Position numbers and translations under genes: made by a program. The notes under the pieces are model-generated. The model saw nothing but the letters and a program-made list of their open reading frames with translations, searched no databases and was not told the origin of the DNA. This document shows, piece by piece, positions 1 to 12,015 of a DNA stretch of 64,000 nt. Source of the DNA: Paramecium octaurelia (taxonomy: Eukaryota > Ciliophora > Oligohymenophorea > Peniculida > Parameciidae); assembly GCA_905182995.1 (NCBI GenBank), contig CAJJDP010000071.1, positions 296,714-360,713 of the forward strand, in the 5' to 3' direction. The number at the start of each line of letters is the position of its first letter. Position 1 is the first letter of the stretch.

Positions 1-147
1 AACAATAAATAATCTATGTTAAGCTTCCTATTCTAAAATATTAAAAAAAATTAAAGTTTTAAAATAAGAAATTTTTAGATAGAAGATGATACATTTAAAA
101 ATAATGTAGATTTAAATGAACTAGAATTAATTGACTCTTTTTGTTGA
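1..147 (+). CDS. 3' end of an unidentified gene (cut by window edge)
   Basis: Reading from base 1 in frame 1 with TAA/TAG as Gln gives 48 residues ending at TGA 145-147. The last part, containing FKIRNFQIEDD and NELELIDSFC, has normal ciliate codon use and an acidic, polar composition. The product is not recognisable from so short a tail. It converges on the PDI-like gene to the right. The alternative is chance open frame, which is common when only TGA is a stop. Confidence 0.4.
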
Positions 148-296
148 AAGTAAGTTTTAATCAAATACTTTTAGCTATGATCAAGAATTAATTCAAATTA
201 AAAAATAAATAATATGTAGTTTTAAATTTATAAGCTAACGATAATTCATAAGTCTATTTACAAAACTAATTAAAATATTATAAACATAAGAGATAA

Positions 297-1898
297 TCAC
301 AGATTAGCTTTTTCTACATTATATGCTAAACCATCTCCTATATAATAATCTAACCAGGCCTTAAGCTCTGAAATTACAAGATTTGAGCTTTTCAAATATT
401 CTTTGGTATCCTTTTTATCTGCTGCTAAGTATAACATCAATTTTGGAACTGAGTCTACTGTTATTGTAGGGTGTTCATTATTTGCAAGATCAATATGGCA
501 AATTTTAATTTTATCCTTATTCTAAATTAATGAAAAGTCATCAAGAAGCTTGAAATAATCTTTAAACAACTCTTAATTCTTTGAATCCCAAAATAATAAT
601 AAAACATTCTTTCCATTTTTGAGAACTTCTTATGAAAATGTTTGTCCTACTATTTTATATGTAAGTTGATTTTCTGTGTATTCAGGGATAGGCTCAGATT
701 TATAAAATTCGTTTAAATTTTTATTTCTAAAGTCATTGATAAATTATTGAATGGTCTCTTGATTTAGAGTTTCAGATTAGCAAATGTATTTTTAAAGTTG
801 ATATTTTCTAAAGTTGGTTTCTGTAATAACAAGTTTGGGTGTGTCTGTAGATTAATCAAAATCAAATAAGGACCATAAGCTTGGATTTTCATCAAAGGTT
901 GAATAAGTAAAGATCAAGCGATGGTATTTTAAATCATTAAGTTTATTATTTTCAGCAACCTAGTAGTAAGCATTATATAGGTCTTGACTCATACCTCCTT
1001 TAATCAAGAGATGAACTTGAGTTTGAATTGGTCCTCCAAAGACTCTTGCATAATTATCTTCATTCAATCTATTTACTAAATCCAAGCTTTCTAAGTAAAA
1101 GAAATCTAAAATTTAGTCAGTGTAAGTCAAATTATATTCATATTATTCAAAATTGTTATTTCCTTTGTGCAATATGAGTGTAGGAGCAGTAAAATTCTTA
1201 TAATTAGAATTGAACGCTTTCAATCCATTAATTCTGGCTTCTTTTAGATCTCCATTTCTAATTATTGCCTCTAGATCTTCTATAATTTAACTTCTAAATG
1301 TGTAATTATCAGGTAATAGAACTAATGAATTTAGTGTGTTTTTTGGTTAAAGTATTCATTTACTTCATCTTCTGTTTTTAAGAATTCTAATTTAGGACTA
1401 ATTATATCTAGTATAGAATTTAAATGATTACCGAAGATCTAAGATTATAGATTGTCGAAATTCTGAATCCAAATCATTTTATCAAAGTTTTTGATCACAA
1501 TGCCTTTTTGTTATTCAATTAATCCAATTGGACTCTTGACAAATATTACATCTATTTTTGTAAAATCAACATTCTCTATAATTGAATTTAGTACTTTAAC
1601 TTATGTTTCTTCTTCGTTTCTATAGAATAGGATTAATGAATAATACTTTTCAAATATAAGGTGTACAACATTCTTAAATGTATTTTTCATTTCCTTATAC
1701 ACTTCTTTATCAATTTCAAATAACTTATTAGTTTTGGTTCCATCATCTTGGACATCAAATGTCTCTTATGAATTTAGATTAATCTTGATCTCTTCTTGAG
1801 TTTAGATTGGCTAGATATAAAGATAAAATATTTACTGTGAGTTAGGCAGATGCAAGTATAAGCAAAAGCGTCACTAAAATTAGGTGTTATGGTTTCAT
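297..1898 (-). CDS. PDI-like ER protein lacking redox cysteines (one apparent frameshift)
   Basis: Begins with a hydrophobic signal peptide (MKPQHLILVTLLLILASAQ). A 25-nt intron at 1811-1835 then restores the frame. The body has thioredoxin-fold segments: LILFYRN near residue 80, KNFTAPTLILHKGN mid-protein, and VLLLFWDSKNQEL near residue 400. The last sits where PDI a-domains carry the WCxxC active site, but no CxxC is present. I infer a redox-inactive, chaperone-like PDI of the ER lumen. Length is about 525 residues, normal for the family. No KDEL-like tail is seen; the protein ends EKANL. The frame breaks at the T6 run 1339-1344, where one extra base would join the parts FNQK and NSLVLLPDNYTF. 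It is either an indel or a young pseudogene. Confidence 0.7.
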
Positions 1899-2140
1899 TT
1901 AAATTTATTATTGATATTTAAGTAAAAGACACAACTTATCAGATTCTGAAAATTGACACGATTTATAAATTTAATTATTTCAAAATATTTCGAGAATATT
2001 TCTATTTTAATCGAATATATAGAATTGGTACATTGGGATTATTAAATAATTAACAATTTATTCCAAAACAAAGCAAATACATGTGGAATCAAATAATATT
2101 AATGTTTATTGATATAATATGATCATAACAACTAATGTGA

Positions 2141-5100
2141 TCAATTTGTTATAATTTTCTCTGCATTTGATTTTCTGTTTGATTAGTTAGAACTATTCAC
2201 TTCTATATAGGAATCATAAGAGCATTGAGACACCTCACTAATCTTTTCATCCTAAACCTTTCTTAGACTCAACTATTGAGATGGATCAAATTTGATGAAT
2301 CGCATACAATTACTAATAAGGACGACAATAATAGATGACAGGGACATAGCAGTAGAAGAGATCATTGGAGATATTGTGAATCCTTGTCCATAAAACACTC
2401 CTGCAGCAATAGCTATTAATTACATATCATATCATACGAGCCATGAAAATATTATAAGCAAATGCCCATAATAAATTGATGTAGACAACTTTGAGAGCAA
2501 TATTCATTAGATTGAATAATGAGGCTACTTTCCATAGATTCTCATTCAACATAATTACATCAGATGCCATCAAATTCAATTCAGATTTGGCATTAATTGC
2601 TACTCCCACACAGGCTTACTATAATGATAAGATATCATTCAGCCCATCTCCTATCATCATCACTTCTTGATTGTTCTCTCTAAGTTCTTTCAAAATCCTC
2701 TGCTTTCCTTCTGCATCTATTTCAGAAAATTAATTTATTGATGGTATGCCTAAATACTTACCAACTGAAGTGACTGTTTTCTAAGAATCGCCAGATAAAA
2801 TATACACTTGTTTCTTTAATTTTTCTCTCAAATATTGAATGACTGCTTTGGCTTCAGGTCTTAGATTAGTTTTATTATCTAAACAAACAACCACTTCTGG
2901 AATATTATCAATAGCCATTATTATCACTGTTTTTCCTCTGCCTTCCAAAAATCTACATTTATTTAATAAATAATCTTCTAAAATTGCATTATTATTTTCT
3001 AAATGTTTTAAATTTCCTATCAAGCATTTAAATTAAGTTTTATCAGTAGTTCTTGTTACATTTCCTATAATTCCATTCTTCTCTAATTTTGGCTGATCTG
3101 TCAATACAAAAGTACTCTATTTACCGATCTATCTAGATATAGACTCTTTAAATAACAATGTTGCAATTGGATGAGTGAACTCCTTCTCTAATATACTTAT
3201 AATAGCCCATAAATCTTGAACAGACAAAGTCTGATTGTATTTTAGTTTTGATTAAAGAGTACCTTCACAACATTATTGTTCTCTCTTGGTCTCAATTGGA
3301 TCAGACATCACTAAGGATCTCTAGAATTGTTTAACCTTCATGATTGTTTTATCTTAATTCTTTGAACAAATCTCTGTCTAATTCTTTGATAACAAAGTAA
3401 ATGAATCTATATGATCTACCTTGGTAAACAAAGTTCCAGTCTTATCAAATATTACACATTTGACTTTGCTGATTTATTCAAAAATAGTATTCTAATCAAT
3501 ATTCAATAATTCATACCTTTTTTACTAATATTCCACACTTCAAGGCTAAATTAAGAGTAATTATGACAACTGATGGTACTGCTAGACCTAAGGCACAAGG
3601 ACATGAAGCAACCAATATTGATATGGCTCTTTCGAATGGGAAACACCACACACAATATTCATCAATCTCTACTATGTCTAAACCGATCAAAAACACCCAA
3701 ACAAATAACACCAATAGAGCTGCACAAATAACACCGAGTACAAACTTTTAAGATAAAGATTGCAACATTGCTGAAATTCCAAAGGTCTTGTCTTCTCTTT
3801 CTGATTATGCTAAATTTAATTATTCGGCTATTTAAAATAACATTGAACCCTCTATCACCTACTCTACTTAGAATATGCATGAACCATCCAAAATATCAGC
3901 ACCTGATTTAAGTCGCATCCCTATAGAGGCTTCGAATTTATCATCCCAACCATAACATATTGAATCTACGACTGTTACTGAACCTTTTACTATGACGCCA
4001 TCAACTAATAATTTCATATTCTTCTAAAGAATGATCAAGTCTCCTTTCTCTAATAAAGATACTTCACATGGGTGCTATGTATCTATGTCATAATCCTAGT
4101 TTTTCACTTACACCCTTGTTACAATTGGAGTTTTGAGTAATTATTCTTATGGGAATATCTAATTCTGCATATCCATAATTTTTTATTTAGCTTTACCTTC
4201 AAAATACTTTCCTATAGTTATCACTGTCAATATTAAGCCAGCTGACTCTAAGTCATGAATAACATTCATGATTCTTTCTAATTAATCATATTTATCTGTC
4301 GATTAGTTTTCACTCTCGATTGTATACACAATTAGCATAAAAATACTCATTATATAAGCAGCTAATGAGCCTAAAGTCAACAATGTATCCATATTAAACA
4401 TTCTAATATCTATGAAAATGTATACTTGTATTTTACAAACAATTAATAGGCATTTTTATATGTTTATGTACCAAATTTCATTAGAGTCAAAGTTGTCATA
4501 ATAAAAATGAAAACCAAATATACACTAAAGATAGACTTCTCATTAGGGTAGGTCAAAACAGGTGAATAGAATTCAAAATGAGGCATAATTGAACATAATA
4601 ACAAAAACAATGCACTTAAAGTTATTGCCAAAATTAATTTTTTTTAAGTGACACTTTCCACAAGTCGTTCTTTTTTCCTAAATTTTTCCAATAATTAATT
4701 ATGAATAATTAGACTCAAATCAGCGTCCAAGTTTTCTTTCTCGTCATTTTTTATTATCTTATCTTTCACAAATGTTTCAATGAATTGCTTCAATTAATGT
4801 CCAGATATGGAAAGTGGTTAATAATTAATTGACATTAGTTATCCAGACTATAAAAATGTAATCTAAAATATACCTATTTATTGTATTTAAAAGGTTATTC
4901 TTGTATCCCGCTCAATCCCCCTTAATATTCTTTATTAAGATTGTTCTTTATATCAACAAGCTCTTCAGGGTCGTACTCAGCATTTGGGAAGAAGAGTTGG
5001 CATGTTCTTTGTTAATTAGAATCATTATTAATTAATCTTGGTTATCCAACTATGAAGAAGTTGTTTTTCTCAAATATTTCTTTGATTTAATTCATAGTGC

Positions 5101-5315
5101 TTCAGCATAGATTGATATCTTTACATAATATTTTAATCAAATGAAATTATGACTCTTTCAGCCATAACATTTACTTACACATATTGGATCCCTAATATTC
5201 AGTATTATTACTCCATACCTGGTTGGCCTTCAAAACTTGATTTGATTTTGTTAGCACACATTGTACACCATATCTTTGACACTGTTAGATCGTATACGAC
5301 TATTTTTGATTCCAT
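2141..5315 (-). CDS. Copper-transporting P1B-type ATPase (CopA/ATP7 family)
   Basis: Pumps Cu(I) across a membrane using ATP. The 1007-residue product starts with one HMA domain with metal-binding C17-T-M-C20, followed by about eight membrane spans. The ion-path motif CPC is at residues 538-540 in SILVASCPCALGLAVPS. The phosphorylation motif DKTGT starts near 582, the HP dipeptide is in FTHPIA, and the hinge GDGLND is in MIGDGLNDILSL. The C-terminal membrane segment is typical (MAPIAAGVFYG...SSTAMSLSSIIVVLISN). Introns: 5192-5218, 5100-5124 (ends AAG), 4848-4873, 4403-4425, 3492-3516 and 2413-2437. With these removed the length is exactly 3 x 1008. Having one HMA domain resembles bacterial and fungal pumps more than human ATP7A/B with six. 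Confidence 0.95.
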
Positions 5316-5742
5316 AAATAAATTACGAAAAATTTTATAATTTAAAAAGCCATTTATTATGCCTTTTTATTTATTTAAACTTTGGATCCTTCAATTAATA
5401 AAAACTGGGAATTACTCTGGATTTAAATTTGAAATTCAAACGAAAGGATAAATATTAATATAAACAGTGCATTATGTATTTATAAATACAAAATATTTCT
5501 GCTTCATAATTATATAAAAATGAAACAATTGAGAAAAAATAATTTAAATTAACATTTTTTTGTAAATGACTCTTATTTGTATTATCTTAGAGTTCTTAAG
5601 TCTGAGGAGAGAAGTGTGAGAGTAATACATTAGATTTGAATTAATTTGATTGGAATTTCTGTAAGGAAAATACAAGATAATATTTAAATTAAAGTATAAA
5701 ACTTATATATGACTAAAATTTGGTAAATAATGATACAATAAT
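5316..5742. other. AT-rich spacer upstream of the Cu-ATPase
   Basis: Nothing convincing was found here. It should hold the promoter of the Cu-ATPase (reading left) and the 3' flank of the Rab gene. A 39-codon plus-strand frame from about 5521 lacks recognisable features and was not accepted. Confidence 0.5.
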
Positions 5743-6429
5743 TCAGCATTTACTGCACATTGGAGTTTCGATTACTTTCAATTATGCATTCAATTCTTAT
5801 TATTATTATTGCGTTACTAATAAATTCTTCTTTTTATACATTTCTAATGTAATATTAATTGATGAAATACCTTCGATTAGTTTTTCAAAACATTGTGCAA
5901 TATTGGTTCCTCTGTAAGCAGATGTCTCTTCAAAGAATAATCCATTTTCGCCAGCGAATTATTAACCTTCTTCCTTTGTGACTTTCCTTGAATTGTTTTA
6001 TCTCTCAACCAAATCAGTTTTATTACCAACCAGATACATGACGACATCTTTATTGGCTGCTGTTTTAAGTTCTTCCATCCATTTTGTTAAATTTTCAAAT
6101 GTTTTTTCTTTAGTAATATCATAAACCAACAAAGCACCTCCTGCACCTCGAAAATGATTTTTTGTAATAGCTCGGTATCTCTCTTATCCAGCTGTATCCC
6201 AAATTTAAACCTAAATCTTTCCTCCGTCCTGCAACGTCACAGTTTTCGTTGCGAATTCGATACCTACCTTATTTTAATATAATTTGTTACCAATTGTGGG
6301 CAAATTGTTTCTAGGTTGCTGTCCTCTCACGTACTAATTCAATATGTAGGTTTTTCCGACTCCTGCATCCCCCAATAATACAACTTAAAGTTAGATATAG
6401 CTATTACTTTTATAATTAATGTCTTCCAT
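5743..6429 (-). CDS. Rab-family small GTPase
   Basis: Vesicle-traffic GTPase of about 219 residues. G-motifs appear in order: P-loop GDAGVGKT (residues 20-27), effector-region PTIG, WDTAGQE switch II, NKTDL base recognition, and ETSA. The segment RAITKNHFRGAGGALLVYDI is typical Rab/Rab11-like sequence. The effector loop is longer than usual (PTIGNKLYQNKVGIEFA). The protein ends MCSKC, giving two cysteines for geranylgeranylation. A 27-nt GTA...TAG segment at 5844-5870 is probably an intron. It is a multiple of three without TGA, so it could also be read through, but removing it gives the more Rab-like LIEEMYKKK. The next gene upstream ends 41 bp away on the same strand. Confidence 0.92.
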
Positions 6430-6470
6430 TTTGAAATTTGTAATAAATAGTAATATAAATTATACAATAG

Positions 6471-9367
6471 TCATAATTTCTTCATCAACTAATCCAAACG
6501 CTTTTGTACTTTTTCATCGATCTCCAAATTTTAAACCTGTCTCTTCTTTTTTCTTTTTTCATTCGTTTCTTCCTCATCATCAGTCGTCAGATCCAACTCA
6601 TCATTCAATTGATTCTAAGTAAAAACAAGTATTTGTTATTATGTCCTCTGTAACCAAGGTGCCTCAGGCTTGTTTTCTATAAGGTTAGGCTAAGTTTGAA
6701 TCAGATGCAATTACTTTGATCATGAACAGAAATTCCTTCTTGAATTCTGGACAGATATTTGGTGGTTGTATATCTGGGAAATTAAGCGAAAGTTTGCATT
6801 CTAAAATTCCTTAACCATGCAAATGTATCCTAATTGTTGGAAATCCATTAAAGAGACTTTTCTCATTCATCAAAAAAGTTAAGATAGCCTTCCCGAAAGC
6901 AGGAGTAGATTTCTTATCTATTTAGTTTTGGATCATCAATTTTAAATAATCCAATTCATCTGATACCACGTTCCCAACTTAATCCCTTATATCCTCAACC
7001 TTCATCTTCGCATTGGCATATTGAGACAACTATTCCACATAATTATAACATATTACCAATAAATAGATGACAGTCATATTGTATTTTATACCTATGATAT
7101 GCTACACTATTCTCTCTGATTTCAACACCATCTCATTCGATAGATCTTCACTCTTCTCTGAATCAGCATCTTGATGACTTGAAATACTGTTCAATCTTTC
7201 TTTTTGCAATTTCATCCAATAAGTTTCCAGTTGCTGAAGAATCATTAATGCTTCACTGTATTTGTGCTAAAAAACCATACTTGACGATTTGAATAACAGA
7301 ATATCTTAAACCTAAAATATTAACCCTATTTCATGTTAATCAATATTAGGAAACTGTACAGAATCACATTATTTTTTACTTTATTAAGTATCCAAAATTT
7401 ATTTGATGAATGCTAACATTTAAGTATCTATTTTAAATTTAGATTCCCTAACATTTTATTGTGTTAATTAATTCGAAATTATACACGCTTTGTCTATTTG
7501 TTGCAACTTAATTTCACACTTCAATTTCAAAATTAGAATTTAACTAGTTTATTTGGCATCATTAAATGCTTTTAAAGCTTCTTCATAGGCATTATTATGA
7601 AATAACAAACTTCCACTCCAATAATTAATCTCATCTGAATTATTGTACTTAACATATTTATTCATATCACTAAAACTCTAGGCTGTACTAATAATTATAT
7701 TTTTAATTACTCTCCCTTTATCTGATAACACTTGGCTCTTTCTAAATAAGATTCTGAATGCTCCTTATTAAAGTGAATTGCTGTTGTAAAATCCTTTATA
7801 GCTTCCTTCAATCTCATACTTTAAGCATGTAAGATACCTCTGATGTAAAAGTGATCACTAATGCTGTCCTCGCTTTTATCAATTGCCTTTTCCAAATCTT
7901 TCATAGCTGATGTATATCTTCTTTTATAAGATTTCATTAAAGCCCTAGCAAAAAATAAGTTGGGTTGTTTTCCTTATTTATTGAATGCCAATTCTAACAA
8001 CTATTCACACTCCTATGCTCCATTGTATAATTTATCAAGCAAACAAATTGAGCCCTTATAATAAAATGGTTCTAATTTATTGGGAAATATTTCAATTGCT
8101 TTGTCGAGCAATTTATTAGATGGCTCATACTAACCTGATTATTTTCATATAATTTACATTTTGATACTAGAATTAGAGCTTCAGACACATATTTATTATA
8201 GAGCTATCCTCTTTCAATTTGATTGATCATTTCATACGATTTCAGTGCTGACACATAATCAGATGTACAAAACTAGGCATAAGCGAGAAATTTATAGTAA
8301 ATGGGCTAAAGGAATTTACTTATTGGTTTTAAATCTCTTATTAATTGAAGTCCTAGTGCAAATTATCTTTTCATTAGTTTGACAGTTCCATTTACAAAAG
8401 GTTTTAACTTAGATATACATTTAAAACTCTTTTTTAATTGATCTGCTCTGGATAGATGTAGCTAAGCCTCGTAAAAGTCCATTAGACATATTTTGGCCTT
8501 AATAATGTAGGAAATAGCTTTGGCACTTAATTAATGCGATGTTGACATCTGAATTGCTTATTCAATATAAATCTAAGACTCCATGAAATTTTCTATGGAT
8601 TGTAATATTATTTACTTTTCTTAAAGTAAATTATTCCTTTGAGTAACAAGGCTTCGGCGTTTTCACTGTCTTGCTACAGAATTGTGTCGATTTTAATAAG
8701 TGCTTAGTCAACGTGATTACATTTGATTAACGATAGACAATGACGTGATCGACCTATAAAGTCTAAATTGTTAATTTTCTCGTAAATTTCTAAGGCTTTC
8801 TGATGTTGCTTTAAGGCTGAATGGCATCTTGCTTTATATTGGAGAGCCTGTTTATCATTTGGACTATGAAGTAAGGCTTGTTCAATGAGTTTGAGAGACT
8901 CATAGTATTTTTAGGCCTTAAATTCCAAAACTGCCGATTGAATGTAGCCATCCAAATAGTTGGGGTACTCGGACAGGCATTTATTGAACTTTTGATAAGA
9001 TTGTCAGATACCCAACTTCTTGCTTTATCGAATTGATTCAATTGTTTGTATGCTATGCCTAAAATCAAATAGGTTTTTTTGTTGAACGGGCCCTATTCCA
9101 ACTTCGTTATAACCTGTATTGAGTTTCCAACTTATATCTCCTTAATCATGGTTTGAAATTAATCTGTAGGGATGGCTTTATTTTGAATGGTGTCTTTGAA
9201 AAAGCTCCTTTGGGTTTCTCTTGATATTGACAAAGATAATCCTCTTGGTTCAACAGTATTTTGAGTTTGTCTTCTTCTGCTAAATTTGCTTTAAATAAGT
9301 ACTACTTAATAGTGAGGGACCTGGACATGGGGGAGGGTTTCTCAATTTTATCTGAGGAGACTGGCAT
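6471..9367 (-). CDS. Large TPR-repeat protein with acidic-basic C-terminal tail
   Basis: 918 residues after removal of six introns: 9280-9302, 8989-9011 (ends AAG), 8593-8615, 8135-8157 (ends CAG), 7688-7710 and 6690-6714. Spliced length is 3 x 919. Most of the chain is helical tetratricopeptide repeats, for example LILGIAYKQLNQFDKA, ALQYKARCHSALKQHQKALE, AKAISYIIKAKICLMDFYEA and HFYIRGILHAQSMRLKEAIK. These imply a protein-protein scaffold. The C-terminus has a compact stretch (FPTIRIHLHGQGILECKLSL) and then a charged tail (TTDDEEETNEKRKKKRQ). I do not recognise an orthologue. It is divergent from the SNARE gene, with 96 bp between start codons. Confidence 0.85.
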
Positions 9368-9463
9368 TTACAATTTGTTTCGTTGTTGCTAGTTATTGAA
9401 TATGAATTTCTGAAACACAGGGGACTATATGTATATTTTCATAAATAAATTAATTATATTGTT

Positions 9464-10354
9464 ATGAGTAGTTAAGATCTTGAATTCGTGTAAGAGAATT
9501 TGTAAATTCTTATCAAGACTGTGCAGGAGCTTTAAAGTTAGTTTTAGGGGAAGGGTATTGATTGATATTCATATTTAGAAAACCAAGAACAAATTCAACT
9601 AGTAAATATTGATGCATATACAAAATATAGAATAAATAAAAATGCCAAAAGTAAATCGATGCCTTAACAATCAAATTTAAATAAGGCAAATTCAACAAAT
9701 CTGAAAACATGACTGTTTAAATGCTTAAAAAAGAATTTACCAAGGTACATTAAATAACTCATATCAGCAATAAAATATTTTTATTGATATCACAAAGTCA
9801 ATCAGAAATCCCAAATAGGTCAACTACAACGATCCAAGAGAAGTTGAAATGTAAAATGCAAGTAAAATTAATACCTTAATAAAGAGAAAATAAACGGAAA
9901 ATCCACATATGTTCATGATGAAGATACAAACTATGACGAGGAGGATTCAGGAGAGAAAGGACCAAATATGGATTAATTATCAGAAATGGAAGTTCATCCA
10001 GATATATAACATAAGGCCATGTTAATTTAAGAACAACAAGAAGAAATTGATTGTACTGTTTATTGTCTAAATAAGAAATTCAAAAGGATGCCTTAGAAGT
10101 ACTCAAAATTCAAACTGAAGTAGCAAAAGTAGTCGTTGATCAAGGCAAGATGTTAGATGTAGCTGAAAACAACATCAATAAATCGAACACAAATGTTAAA
10201 GAGGCAGTTGTTGAATTAGAAGGAGTAAATATCATTGGTTTATTTAATTTAGGCTAAAGTAGAGCATAAGTAATACATGAAAAAGGTTGCTGGTGCTGTA
10301 TGCATTATTCTTATTGTTGTGGCAGTTATTGTAGTTTGTGTTAAGTTTATTTGA
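9464..10354 (+). CDS. Qa-SNARE (syntaxin-like), tail-anchored
   Basis: 246-residue t-SNARE for membrane fusion. The N-terminal half is helical (Habc-like: DLEFVQENLQILIKTVQELQ). The SNARE motif follows, with QEQQEEIDQIQKDALEVLKI and the glutamine zero layer in VVVDQGKMLDVAENNINK. It ends in a single C-terminal anchor (VAGAVCIILIVVAVIVVCVK). Six introns join cleanly: 9555-9578, 9602-9630, 9745-9767 (ends CAG), 9862-9884 (AAG), 10053-10075 (AAG) and 10225-10252. Spliced length is 3 x 247. The EQQEEID...DQG pattern fits syntaxin families of endosome, Golgi or plasma membrane. I cannot tell which. Confidence 0.93.
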
Positions 10355-10519
10355 AAAAGTTATTTATTACAAACAATTAAATTAGACATTATCAGATGTT
10401 TTCATTTGATAAAACAGTATTACATTTTTAATTAAAACAAGGTCCTTACTTTTCTCAATATTAGTAAAGCTGACAATGTTAATGTTTAATATATATTTTA
10501 TACTTTGTTGTGAGGATTA

Positions 10520-10702
10520 TCATGAATTAAAATAAATCTCAAAATTCTTCTTATAATTATTTACACAATTCTGGATGCATTCCACATCTACATTATTTGA
10601 CTTGATCACATTACATCTAATTCCGCAATACTTTGTTATTCTAACAGCTTATTTAAATTTTGATATTCTCTCTATTACATCTTACTCTTATTTGTTTTAC
10701 AT
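10520..10702 (-). CDS. Small TIM-like twin CX3C protein
   Basis: A 60-residue intronless frame, easily missed. It has two CX3C motifs, KYCGIRCN and VECIQNCVNN, eleven residues apart and flanked by charged helices (ERISKFKQAVRIT and NNYKKNFEIYF). This is the layout of Tim8/9/10/13 chaperones of the mitochondrial intermembrane space, which carry hydrophobic precursors. The family is usually 70-100 residues, so this copy is short, mostly at the C-terminus. The call rests on cysteine spacing and size only. Another CHCH-like small intermembrane-space protein is possible. Confidence 0.6.
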
Positions 10703-11055
10703 ATAATTTAAAATATAAATATTATATAAAATAAACAAAATAAAACAATAAATGCTTAATAAAAGAAGATTTTAAATCTGTCATTATATTTTAAGGGTGT
10801 GGGTTTTAGTAAATCCTTTTTGATTGTTGATTAATGGGAACAAAGTAATTTTATAATATGATAAAATTTTGTAAAATAGAAATAAAGGATTTTAAATATA
10901 TTGACCTATATAATAGAGTGAAAATTTATAGAATCGAATAAAGAGCTCCCACTCCAAACCCTGCTGATACGACTGTATTACTCGATGTTGTTTGGTTATT
11001 TTTAATAAACTTACAGAAGACGAATAGATTTATATCCAATTTAATCAATTTATTT
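10703..11055. other. AT-rich region with a weak minus-strand small-protein candidate
   Basis: A minus-strand frame starting near 11087 contains NTVVSAGFGVGALYSI, a glycine-zipper membrane segment like that in MICOS subunit Mic10. No clear stop or splice end follows it, so it is not listed as a gene. The rest shows only AT-rich sequence. Confidence 0.3.
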
Positions 11056-11955
11056 ATGAAATACCCATACATAATATTTTCTTGCATTTTTTACTCTTGT
11101 CTATCAATCATAATTAGTTGAAATTGTATATTAATCATTAAAGGATAAATTTTGTGGAGATGATATTTTTTTTAGAGGCAACATTTATTAAATATTATAC
11201 TAACTTGTTATTTTTAAAGAAAGGACCTTGTGAAATCAGGAAATAAATTAGAGAATTATCAAGAACATTTCATCCAAATAAAATGAAGGAAATTAAATTT
11301 TATATGTGAATATAGTTTAAGTCTATGAAGTTTTAAAAACTGCTTACGACGAGTATCTTGAAAATCCAAAATGAGGTGAATTTAATCATCGCTATCGATA
11401 TTAACAACATGTATATCATCCTCAAACAAATCCATATATTGTTGTTTCTGTTGCAGCCTTGCTCTTATCCATCAGTTAATATAGGGCTAAAATTATTATG
11501 AACAAAAATGCAATTGCAAGAATGATGGAATCAACGCATTTCAAGAAGGTTGTAAATGAAAGGTAGAAGGAATCTAATTTGAGTAAGAAATAAGTGATCC
11601 AAGAGACATTGAAAGAAGTTTAGATAACAGGAGCATAGGTCTTATTCAAAAAATGAAGAAATTTGGATTATGGCCATATTACATATTTTTTACTCCATTT
11701 TTTATAGATTAAACTTTACAATTAAATGGAAATATTATTACAAGGACAGAAAAGTTCCCAGGAAAATAAGTGAAAAGGATTAGGAATATAAAACATAATT
11801 GATATTAGGAATCAGTAAGACTAGATGGAAGACTGTGTATTAGTCAATCGATAGCTTTGGATACCTGAAAATAGGAAGCATTTGAAGAGGAATTGCCTTT
11901 GAGATAGGAGGAATACATTCAGTAACATAGTAATTAGTTCAAAAAATTGCAATGA
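11056..11955 (+). pseudogene. Decayed DNAJC25-like membrane J-protein gene
   Basis: Pieces of a DNAJC25-type gene occur in the right order but in different frames. First comes a signal-peptide-like start (MKYPYIIFSCIFYSCLSI), then FCGDD and a J-domain remnant EIRKQIRELSRTFHPNK, with HPN in place of HPD. Next is YEVLKTAYDEYLENPK, then an in-frame TGA near 11371, a membrane stretch (NPYIVVSVAALLLSIS), WPYYIFFTPFF, WKYYYKDRKVP, and the tail EAFEEELPLRQEEYI. Several shifts and TGAs cannot be removed with 20-30 nt introns. The altered HPD and multiple lesions favour a pseudogene over sequencing error, presumably a lost duplicate of an intact copy elsewhere. Confidence 0.65.
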
Positions 11956-12015
11956 ACTATTTAAACTTGTAAAAGTATCTCAACATATATAAATTTGTGT
12001 TATTTTCATATGAAA

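Noticed and set aside
5100..5180. In-frame TGA in the HMA domain as a selenocysteine codon
   Set aside because: A 25-nt intron (5100-5124) removes it and restores a normal HMA sequence.
5521..5640. 39-codon plus-strand frame upstream of the Cu-ATPase
   Set aside because: No motif, low complexity, and such frames are expected where only TGA stops translation.
9513..9710. Minus-strand open frame
   Set aside because: It is antisense to the 5' part of the SNARE gene, whose exons and introns are well supported.
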